Positions 1 through 4,960 of a stretch of DNA of 6,555 bases are shown piece by piece; position 1 is the first letter of the stretch; each line of letters begins with the position of its first letter. The stretch covers positions 1 through 6,555 of the forward strand of contig JAHEFC010000225.1 of assembly GCA_024640385.1 (NCBI GenBank), given 5' to 3'. Under the pieces are notes generated by a model that was given only the letters and a program-made list of their open reading frames with translations, was not told the origin of the DNA and did no database searches. The stretch is from Sphingobacteriales bacterium (lineage in GTDB: Bacteria; Bacteroidota; Bacteroidia; Chitinophagales; Chitinophagaceae). The position numbers and the translations under genes were made by a program.

Positions 1-20
1 GATATTTCACAGGGTTTGTG

Positions 21-311
21 TTACCCATAAATAAAGGCCAAAAACTGGGGATAGCCGTATTCTGCCCATGATTTTTTTACCAGTTGCCCATTCTCATTAT
101 ACTCGTTATGGTAAAAGGATGAGGACATGCCATCGGCCCTGATATCTGATGTTGTATTGTATGGATTGTACCAGAATTCTACGATGTTATAATCTTCGAT
201 CAGTACAACAAAGAAATTCGGGAACAGGTGAAGTGGATTGATATAGTAATCCAGTGTGTATGTGTAATCAAATTCGGGATAATTAGGATATGCTGAAGCT
301 ACGATCGCCTC
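21..311 (-). pseudogene. Out-of-frame second copy of the lipoprotein C-terminal domain
   Basis: This open stretch follows the stop codon of the lipoprotein gene (TGA at 310-312) in another frame and encodes about 96 residues ending FIYG before TAA at 21-23. It resembles the C-terminal part of its upstream neighbour: INPLHLFP against ENPMHRIP, EFWYNPYN against FYWYNPHN, and YNENGQL against YDYFGNL. By hand I count about 16 identities in 45 ungapped positions, starting at residue 181 of the neighbour. It has no start of its own at the homology boundary. An ATG at 381-383 exists in this frame, but the residues it would add are only the neighbour's coding sequence read out of frame. Removing the single T at 312 would fuse it to the upstream gene as one protein of about 353 residues with two tandem C-terminal domains. 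It is therefore either the tail of a frameshifted gene or the remnant of a tandem paralogue. Function is unknown. Confidence 0.6.
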
Positions 312-1083
312 AATAGGTAAAGTTCCATTGCTCAGTATTAATATTTGACCAATAACTGGCAATAAGATTGCCAAAATAATCATACCGGTTATCTACAGTG
401 ACAGTTCTCCCGTCATTATATGTAGTTGAAATCACATTGTGGGGATTGTACCAGTAAAATGCCATGTCTAAATGGTCAAGCAAGATCACGTTAAGATCAG
501 GTATCCGATGCATTGGGTTTTCCATATCATCAGATATGAAGGTTGAGTTTTCAGATGGCACAATGGGATGAGTATAAGATACCAGGTTGCCTTTTTCGTC
601 ATAATAAAATCTTTCACCAATCTGGCTGCTGACCGGTCTTTTCTTTTTATCGTATTCAAAATTCCATTGCACAGGCGGATTGTCACTTTGGTAGAAGTCA
701 CCCTGGACAATAAGGCCTCCATGGTATTTTATATTGACCAGCCTGGCAGCCACCTCGCCGTAAGCTGTCCTTGTTATGGAAACTATTTTATTACCGGAAT
801 AAAGGACCTTATATGCGAATCGCCAATCGCCATAATACAAAGTTTGTACTAACACGTCTATAGAGTCAATTTCGCCTTTTTTATTATATATAAAATCCCA
901 GATATAGACATAAGACGAAAAAGAATGTCTGATCGATTTTGGATATATCTTCTTTGTGTTGGTATTTGATGCGTTATAAGTGTCGGCCTGCAGATTTTGC
1001 TGAAGATCCGGTAGTTCCTTGTTGCAGGAAAAATAAATGAATGAAACTAGCAGGAGGCTTGCCAATTTAATCTGGAGTTTCAT
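310..1083 (-). CDS. Putative lipoprotein with RHS-like YD/G hairpin repeats
   Basis: A 257-residue protein of unknown function, probably anchored to the outer membrane or facing the periplasm. Residues 1-20 form a lipoprotein signal (MKLQIK, a hydrophobic core, then FSC) with Cys20 as the likely lipidated residue, followed by Asn-Lys-Glu. The mature part carries recurring beta-hairpin units of the form aromatic-x-Y-x-x-x-G-x-(I/L)-x-S, near residues 64-75, 93-103, 118-128, 142-154, 159-170 and 232-243. The clearest is FYYDEKGNLVSY. Such units recall RHS/YD repeats and the DUF4595-like lipoproteins of Bacteroidota, but I cannot assign a family firmly. The C-terminal half is duplicated out of frame immediately downstream, so the natural C terminus may be further on. 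The gene is visibly AT-rich: by hand count, 28% GC at 841-900 against 53% at 5281-5340. ATG at 1081-1083 is chosen because it gives a complete signal peptide. Confidence 0.75.
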   Translation of the reverse strand: MKLQIKLASLLLVSFIYFSCNKELPDLQQNLQADTYNASNTNTKKIYPKSIRHSFSSYVYIWDFIYNKKGEIDSIDVLVQTLYYGDWRFAYKVLYSGNKIVSITRTAYGEVAARLVNIKYHGGLIVQGDFYQSDNPPVQWNFEYDKKKRPVSSQIGERFYYDEKGNLVSYTHPIVPSENSTFISDDMENPMHRIPDLNVILLDHLDMAFYWYNPHNVISTTYNDGRTVTVDNRYDYFGNLIASYWSNINTEQWNFTY

Positions 1084-1133
1084 AATTGTCAGGTTATGAG
1101 TTTCTCAATGTATTGATCAGGCGGCTCTTAGAA

Positions 1134-1149
1134 AATGACTATTGTCATT
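1134..1149. promoter_or_regulatory. Palindrome AATGAC-TATT-GTCATT upstream of the lipoprotein gene
   Basis: A perfect 6-bp inverted repeat with a 4-bp spacer lies about 50 bp before the lipoprotein ATG, where a transcription start could fall if the weak promoter-like match at 1156-1186 is real. It has the shape of a small operator for a dimeric repressor. A 16-bp palindrome can occur by chance, and nothing in the window points to a regulator. Confidence 0.2.
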
Positions 1150-1155
1150 GAATTG

Positions 1156-1186
1156 CATTTTTACTGAAGTGAGAAACCACAATCAA
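1156..1186 (-). promoter_or_regulatory. Weak Bacteroidota-type promoter match for the lipoprotein gene
   Basis: On the minus strand TTG (1184-1186) is followed after 20 bp by TAAAAATG (1156-1163). The consensus for the primary sigma factor of Bacteroidota is TTTG or TTG near -33 and TAnnTTTG near -7, so the -7 box has two mismatches. Position and spacing fit, but the match is weak. It lies between the terminator at 1196-1226 and the gene, which is where a promoter is needed. Confidence 0.25.
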
Positions 1187-1195
1187 CGTTAATGC

Positions 1196-1226
1196 AAAAA
1201 GGCTGATCAATTAGATCAGCCTTTTT
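1196..1226 (-). terminator. Bidirectional intrinsic terminator downstream of the DRKED protein gene
   Basis: Perfect inverted repeat: AAAAAGGCTGATC, loop AATTA, GATCAGCCTTTTT (13-bp arms). Its core GGCTGATC stem is flanked by A5 and T5, so it works as a hairpin plus U-tract in either direction. It starts about 31 bp after the TAA of the minus-strand heptad-repeat gene (1258-1260), which it most likely terminates. No plus-strand gene points at it. Confidence 0.9.
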
Positions 1227-1257
1227 ATCCGTAAGGGCTATCTGGAGATAACGTTAA

Positions 1258-1638
1258 TTAGTATTTCCTGTCCAACTTGTTTTCCCTGCGGTCACGGAGA
1301 TCTTCTTTCAGATCACGTTTGTCTTCTTTTCTGTCAAGTACATCTTCCCGGCGATCCCACCTGTCTTCGATCCTGTCTCTCCTGCCGCCATCGTGAAGGG
1401 CATCACGTTTGTCTTCCCTGCGATCGCGGATATCTTCTTTGCGGTCAAGTTTGTCTTCTTTGCGATCCCATTTGTTTTCCTTTCGATCGCGAAAATCTTC
1501 TTTACGATCCATTACATGATGGCGGTACTTTGCATGCGCATAAGGGTTAGGACGTGGGGTTTGTGCAACGGCTGAACTTACAATCAGGAGCAGAACAATT
1601 GAGAAAGCTGCGCTGAGGATAGATGTTTTAATTTTCAT
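1258..1638 (-). CDS. Secreted small protein of charged DRKED heptad repeats
   Basis: A 126-residue protein of unknown function. Residues 1-25 are a signal peptide (MKIKTS, a long hydrophobic stretch, then SSAVA before Gln26), predicting export to the periplasm or beyond; there is no lipobox Cys. A short Pro/His/Tyr linker (26-43, with PRPNPYAHAKYRHH) leads into ten heptads of consensus D-R-(K/R)-E-(D/N)-x-x. Five lie at residues 44-78 and five at 88-122, separated by the nine-residue spacer DALHDGGRR, with a final DRKY. The two variable positions usually hold one hydrophobic (F, W, L, I, V) and one basic residue. The repeat is close to charge-neutral and probably forms an extended charged helix or weak coiled coil. 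The gene has terminators on both sides, one of them belonging to the peptidase gene upstream, so it is probably a single-gene unit. It starts at ATG 1636-1638 after an A-rich leader. I recognise no enzymatic domain. Confidence 0.8.
   Translation of the reverse strand: MKIKTSILSAAFSIVLLLIVSSAVAQTPRPNPYAHAKYRHHVMDRKEDFRDRKENKWDRKEDKLDRKEDIRDRREDKRDALHDGGRRDRIEDRWDRREDVLDRKEDKRDLKEDLRDRRENKLDRKY
1261..1509 (-). repeat. Tandem 21-bp coding repeats encoding DRKED heptads
   Basis: This DNA is a degenerate 21-bp tandem array (codons for D-R-K-E-D-x-x) interrupted once by a 27-bp spacer, giving five units, spacer, five units and a partial unit. On the plus strand it shows as recurring TCTTCTTTGCGATC and TCTTCCCGGCGATC-like blocks. 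Units vary in third codon positions and in the last two codons. This suggests an old expansion kept by selection on the protein rather than a recent slippage product. Confidence 0.85.
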
Positions 1639-1716
1639 GGTCGGGGTGTTTATTTTTTTTAATCAGTTTACTTAATCATAGACCATGGGTGATTGACGGG
1701 GTTTAATCGGGGGGCT

Positions 1717-1752
1717 AAAAAAAATTACGGAGCCGGTTGCCCGACCCCGTAA
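1717..1752 (-). terminator. Intrinsic terminator after the M28 peptidase gene, with GCAA tetraloop
   Basis: Read on the minus strand, positions 1752 to 1725 form a 12-bp stem (two G-U pairs, the rest Watson-Crick) closed by a GCAA loop, which is a GNRA-type tetraloop. An unbroken T8 follows at 1724-1717. It lies about 50 bp after the peptidase stop codon and about 80 bp before the start of the heptad-repeat gene. It therefore should end the peptidase transcript and isolate the next gene. Confidence 0.9.
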
Positions 1753-1775
1753 CTATTTCATATTCAATGATTCTT

Positions 1776-1807
1776 TCTCTCTAACTCTCTATCTCTCTAG
1801 CTCTCTA
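1776..1807 (-). repeat. Four-unit octamer array TAGAGAGN starting in the peptidase stop codon
   Basis: On the coding strand, four consecutive 8-bp units read TAGAGAGC, TAGAGAGA, TAGAGAGT and TAGAGAGA. The first TAG is the stop codon of the M28 peptidase gene (1805-1807), so the array forms the start of its 3' untranslated region, ahead of the terminator. Only the last base of the unit varies. The role is unknown; it may be a slippage product. Confidence 0.8.
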
Positions 1808-3340
1808 CCTCCGGTTCATTTCCGGCAGCGGGATATCCCTTTTTATCATATTGTCCCTGTTGGCCATATCCCATGCTGTATTGAACACAAGCTGGGCTCG
1901 TTTTTTCATCAGGGGGTAATTGATCTTATCAGGAGTATCAGTTGGTTTATGGTAATCTGCTTTGAGCATGCCGTCGTAGTAGAAGATCACGGGGACACCA
2001 TTTTTTGCAAAATTGAAATGGTCGCTCCTGAAATAGATCTGCTCAGGATCGTTGGGATCGTTGAATTTGTAATCCAGGGTCAATTTAACAGATTTCTTGT
2101 TGGCGGCTTCGCTTAATGGCTTCAGATCGGAGCTCAGTTTATCGTCGCCCACTACGTAGATATAATTGAGCGTGTCAGCAGTTTTTCTTTCTGTATCTAC
2201 CCTTCCGATCATATCAATGTTGAGATCTGCGGTGAGTTTATCCAAAGGAATAGTTGGATTTTTTGCAAAATAGTCTGAACCCCAGAGGCCTTTCTCTTCA
2301 CCGCTTACCGTCATGATCATTACATTTCTCCTCGGGCCTTTGCCTGCTTTCTTGGCTTCAACGAAAGCCTGGGCAATTTCCAGAACGCCAACAGTTCCTG
2401 AACCATCATCATCGGCACCATAATAGATCACATCACCTCTTTTCCCGAGATGGTCGTAGTGTGCGGTGATAATAAGCCATTCGTCGGTTTTATCAGATCC
2501 TTCAATGTAGCCTAACACATTGCTGCTTTCCAGTCTCTTGACAGCCTTATTCATTTCAAGTAGTGTATTTGCTTTGAACACCCTCGGTTCGAGTTTGTTT
2601 TGTTTGCCCTGCTGAACCAGGTCGGCCCATCCCGAACCCACTATGGATTCAGCAAGTTTGGCTGATATCGTGTAAATGTTGGCGCCTTGCTGGGCTGAAT
2701 AAAGTTCAGTATACATGTTGCCGAGCGGGGGCATGGCCTGGCGGGGAAAACCGCCGCCTACTATGAGTACTGCGGCTGCTCCTTTTGCATTGGCGGCGCT
2801 GATCTTTCCGTACAAACCATTAGGAGCCCTGAAGCCTCTTTTATTGGTTTTGAAGTTTGCGGGGGCGCCATCAAGGATGAGTACGGCCTTACCTTTTACA
2901 TCCATATTGCCATAATCATCATAAGCCGAATCAACTATGCCATGTCCCACAAATACAACTTCTGAAAAATAGCTTCCGGAAGTACGTGATAACTGCAGGA
3001 TGGGCTGATAATCTTTATTGATCTGGAATTCATTGTTATTCACCAGTACGGTGCTGCTGACCAGTGAATCCCTGTAAACGGAATAAAACTGCTGGTAACT
3101 GTCTTTGTTTCCGGGCTTGAGGCCAATGGTCCTGAAATAGCGCTCGATATAAGCTGCTGCTTTCTTCTGGCCTTCAGTTGCAGTTTCCCGGCCTTCCATT
3201 TCTTTACTGGCAAGAATAAAAAGATGTTCACGGAGATCCTGTTCGGTTATTGTTTCAGAAAATTTCTGTGGACTTGCTGATTTTTGGGCAAATCCTGCTG
3301 ATGCTGACAGGAGCAGCATTCCAAGGAGCAATATTCTCAT
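1805..3340 (-). CDS. Secreted M28-family zinc aminopeptidase with PA domain
   Basis: A 511-residue exported metallopeptidase, predicted to remove N-terminal residues from peptides in the periplasm or outside the cell. Residues 1-18 form a signal peptide (MRILLLGMLLLSASAGFA before Gln19). A helical N-terminal segment follows (to about 90), then a PA-type insert around 120-240, which in this family usually shapes substrate access. The catalytic M28 domain runs from about 275 to the end. The co-catalytic zinc set is complete: His294 and Asp296 in TAHYDHLG, bridging Asp311 in GADDDGSG, general base Glu348 and ligand Glu349 in SGEEKGLWGS, Asp376 in NIDMIGR, and His464 in DYHKPTDTPD. Exact substrate specificity cannot be read from sequence. 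The gene begins at ATG 3338-3340, 107 bp after rpiB, with no strong promoter or terminator visible in that gap, and ends at a TAG before a strong terminator. Co-transcription with rpiB is possible but unproven. Confidence 0.93.
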   Translation of the reverse strand: MRILLLGMLLLSASAGFAQKSASPQKFSETITEQDLREHLFILASKEMEGRETATEGQKKAAAYIERYFRTIGLKPGNKDSYQQFYSVYRDSLVSSTVLVNNNEFQINKDYQPILQLSRTSGSYFSEVVFVGHGIVDSAYDDYGNMDVKGKAVLILDGAPANFKTNKRGFRAPNGLYGKISAANAKGAAAVLIVGGGFPRQAMPPLGNMYTELYSAQQGANIYTISAKLAESIVGSGWADLVQQGKQNKLEPRVFKANTLLEMNKAVKRLESSNVLGYIEGSDKTDEWLIITAHYDHLGKRGDVIYYGADDDGSGTVGVLEIAQAFVEAKKAGKGPRRNVMIMTVSGEEKGLWGSDYFAKNPTIPLDKLTADLNIDMIGRVDTERKTADTLNYIYVVGDDKLSSDLKPLSEAANKKSVKLTLDYKFNDPNDPEQIYFRSDHFNFAKNGVPVIFYYDGMLKADYHKPTDTPDKINYPLMKKRAQLVFNTAWDMANRDNMIKRDIPLPEMNRR

Positions 3341-3447
3341 GTTTTGTCTTTAAAATGAGGCGTAAGGTACTATAAAACGGAATTCCTATCCGGCTCATAA
3401 GAGGATTTTAACCTGAAATATGATAAATGGTAATCGATGGGATCCGA

Positions 3448-3906
3448 TCAGCAGGAGATCTTACCCACCCTGTCTGCATGCCTTCCGCCTTCAAACTCTG
3501 TTCGGATAAATGTGTGTACCATCTGTATGGTCAGCTCCAGCGAAACATAACGGGCTGGAATGCAGATCACATTGGCATTATTATGTTGCCGCGCCAGTTC
3601 TGCTATGGGTGAGTTCCAGCAGATCGCTGCCCTGACGCCCTGGTGTTTGTTTGCAGTAATGGCAACACCATTGGCAGATCCGCATAAAAGGATCCCGAAA
3701 CTACATTCTCCTTTTTCAACGGCATCTGCAAGAGGATGGGCAAAATCGGGGTAGTCTACAGAATCTTTGCTGTTGGTACCAAAATCCTTCACATTCAGCC
3801 CCTGTTGAACCAGGTATTTTTTCAATTCTTCTTTATAATCGAAACCTGCATGATCGCAACCGATGGCTATAGGTTGGAAAAGATTGAAAGGTGAATGGAT
3901 ATTCAT
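3448..3906 (-). CDS. rpiB: Ribose-5-phosphate isomerase B
   Basis: A cytoplasmic enzyme of 152 residues (typical for RpiB/LacAB) that interconverts ribose 5-phosphate and ribulose 5-phosphate in the non-oxidative pentose phosphate pathway. Visible hallmarks are GCDHAGFDYKEELKKYL at 16-32, the segment DYPDFAHPLADAV at 51-63, and the active-site loop CGSANGVAI at 75-83 with catalytic Cys75. Ser77 stands where many relatives have Thr. NKHQGVRAA (86-94), the QHNNANVICIPAR phosphate-site region (107-119) and GGRHADRVGKI near the C terminus complete the set. ATG at 3904-3906 leaves a short N-terminal extension before the first beta strand, with an A-rich leader and no clear Shine-Dalgarno site. It follows tatC by 48 bp on the same strand, with no terminator between them, so they are probably co-transcribed. 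Allose-6-phosphate isomerase activity is a known alternative in this family. Confidence 0.96.
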   Translation of the reverse strand: MNIHSPFNLFQPIAIGCDHAGFDYKEELKKYLVQQGLNVKDFGTNSKDSVDYPDFAHPLADAVEKGECSFGILLCGSANGVAITANKHQGVRAAICWNSPIAELARQHNNANVICIPARYVSLELTIQMVHTFIRTEFEGGRHADRVGKISC

Positions 3907-3954
3907 AAAATTTCGTTTTACGGTCAGCTTAACAATGCAATTTACCTCTTATAA

Positions 3955-4857
3955 TCATTGCCACTCCTCCCATTTCTTCTGTTCGGCTTTATTTACCCTG
4001 GCAGATATGAGTATGGACAATTCATATAGCATAATCAATGGGATCACCACGATGAGCTGGCTTCCCCAATCAGGCGAGGGTGTAATAATGGCCGCTATGA
4101 CCAGGAGCGCCACATAGGCATATTTTCTGTAACTGCTGAGGAATTTGGGGGTGATCAGGCCCATTTTTGAAAGCACCCAAGATGCCATGGGAAGTTCAAA
4201 TGCCAGGCCGGCTCCCAGGGTGATATCGATCAGGCTGTCAAGGTAATCACTGAGCATGGGGCGATAAAGCAAAATGCCAGCGGTTCCTATCTTATAATTT
4301 GCCAGGAAATTGAAAGTGAATGGCGCCATAATGAAATAGCCGAAAGAGGCTCCCAGGAAAAAAAACATGGATACCCAGAAGATCACACCACGGGTATGTT
4401 TCAATTCTTCAGGTTTTAGCGCTGGTTTTACAAATTTCCAGATCTCCATCAATACATAAGGAAGAGCCACGATAATACCCCCAACGAATGCAATGGATAT
4501 GCTCGACATGAAAGTACCGCTCACGCTGGTGACCTGGAGGTTGAGTTCCATGGGCGGCATGCACAGTGAATCGCCCATATGCAGTTTATGGCTGAGTGAA
4601 CATAGCACCCGGTACGAAATGAAATCATTGCGGGTGGGTCCCATGATGATGTTATCAAAGATCCAGTCGATAAAAATGAAGAAAACCACGGCGGCGATCA
4701 TGATGGCCAGAAGTGACCTCACTACATGCCATCTCAACGCTTCGAGATGGTCTATGAAACTCATCTCCGCATCGTCCGTTTCCTGCCCACGTATCTTCTT
4801 AAAAAACGACTTTCTGCCTTCTTCTGTTGCCGCCACTTTTTTCTTATTGAGGGTCAA
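3955..4857 (-). CDS. tatC: Sec-independent (Tat) protein translocase subunit TatC
   Basis: Inner-membrane subunit that binds twin-arginine signal peptides and, with TatA-type partners, moves folded proteins across the membrane; no tatA is in this window. Six membrane segments are visible near residues 46-68, 112-136, 157-182, 205-228, 246-261 and 266-286. Family motifs are SFIDHLEALRWHVVRS at the first cytoplasmic face, FVKPALKPEELKHTR in the first cytoplasmic loop (Glu150/Glu151, the signal-peptide-binding area), FELP in helix 4 (Glu221), and IITPSPDW between helices 5 and 6. The first periplasmic loop holds two cysteines, Cys86 and Cys99. The start is uncertain: no ATG follows the upstream in-frame stop before Met32. 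The coordinate given is a TTG (4855-4857), the outer limit. GTG at 4834-4836, preceded by AAGAAAAAA, or ATG at 4762-4764 are alternatives. A promoter-like box overlaps the TTG, which favours the GTG. Confidence 0.95.
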   Translation of the reverse strand: MTLNKKKVAATEEGRKSFFKKIRGQETDDAEMSFIDHLEALRWHVVRSLLAIMIAAVVFFIFIDWIFDNIIMGPTRNDFISYRVLCSLSHKLHMGDSLCMPPMELNLQVTSVSGTFMSSISIAFVGGIIVALPYVLMEIWKFVKPALKPEELKHTRGVIFWVSMFFFLGASFGYFIMAPFTFNFLANYKIGTAGILLYRPMLSDYLDSLIDITLGAGLAFELPMASWVLSKMGLITPKFLSSYRKYAYVALLVIAAIITPSPDWGSQLIVVIPLIMLYELSILISARVNKAEQKKWEEWQ

Positions 4858-4862
4858 ATTTA
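4855..4862 (-). promoter_or_regulatory. Promoter -7-like box TAAATTTG at the tatC start
   Basis: TAAATTTG on the minus strand matches the Bacteroidota -7 consensus TAnnTTTG exactly. It follows the hairpin at 4882-4960, and TTTA about 22 bp upstream could serve as a poor -33 element. If used, transcription would start near 4848, inside the longest tatC reading frame. The TTG at 4855-4857 would then not be translated, and GTG at 4836 would lie about 12 nt into the message. An 8-bp match of this degeneracy can arise by chance. Confidence 0.4.
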
Positions 4863-4881
4863 GGGAAAATAGGAATCATGT

Positions 4882-4960
4882 AAAGGCGAAAGGCGAGGGG
4901 CGAATGGCTAGAGCAGATCTTATTTCGCGTCTCGCTTCTCGCCTCTCGCCTGCTGCCTTT
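4882..4960. repeat. Inverted pair of heptamer arrays forming a long imperfect hairpin
   Basis: The left arm (4882-4911) holds AGGCGAA, AGGCGAG, GGGCGAA and TGGCTAG. The right arm (4931-4960), read on the minus strand, holds AAAGGCAGC and then AGGCGAG, AGGCGAG and AAGCGAG, continuing as ACGCGAA in the loop. The arms match at 22 of 30 positions, including a perfect 6-bp AAAGGC base, with a 19-nt loop. The structure fills almost the whole gap between the CorC-like stop codon (4960-4962) and tatC. No U-tract follows on the minus strand, so it is not a standard terminator. It may still slow transcription or protect the 3' end of the upstream mRNA. Confidence 0.75.

Noticed and set aside
381..383. 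ATG taken as the start of a separate 120-residue protein at 21-383
   Set aside because: The first 24 or so residues overlap the end of the lipoprotein gene out of frame and have no counterpart in the homologous domain. The supported similarity begins only after the lipoprotein stop codon.
1261..1509. Periodic repeats considered as a CRISPR array
   Set aside because: The period is 21 bp with no unique spacers, the units are degenerate, and the frame is open throughout after a signal peptide. It is a coding repeat.
1393..1575. Hydrophobic plus-strand open frame opposite the heptad-repeat gene
   Set aside because: The Phe/Val-rich translation is the direct complement of Asp/Lys/Glu codons in the repeat and has no independent start signal.
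3040..3231. Short minus-strand open frame within the peptidase gene
   Set aside because: It is in a different frame from a complete M28 peptidase with all ligands present, so it is a shadow and not evidence of a frameshift.
3341..3447. Gap between rpiB and the peptidase searched for a promoter, terminator or small gene
   Set aside because: No hairpin with a U-tract, no TAnnTTTG box and no open frame with a recognisable product was found.
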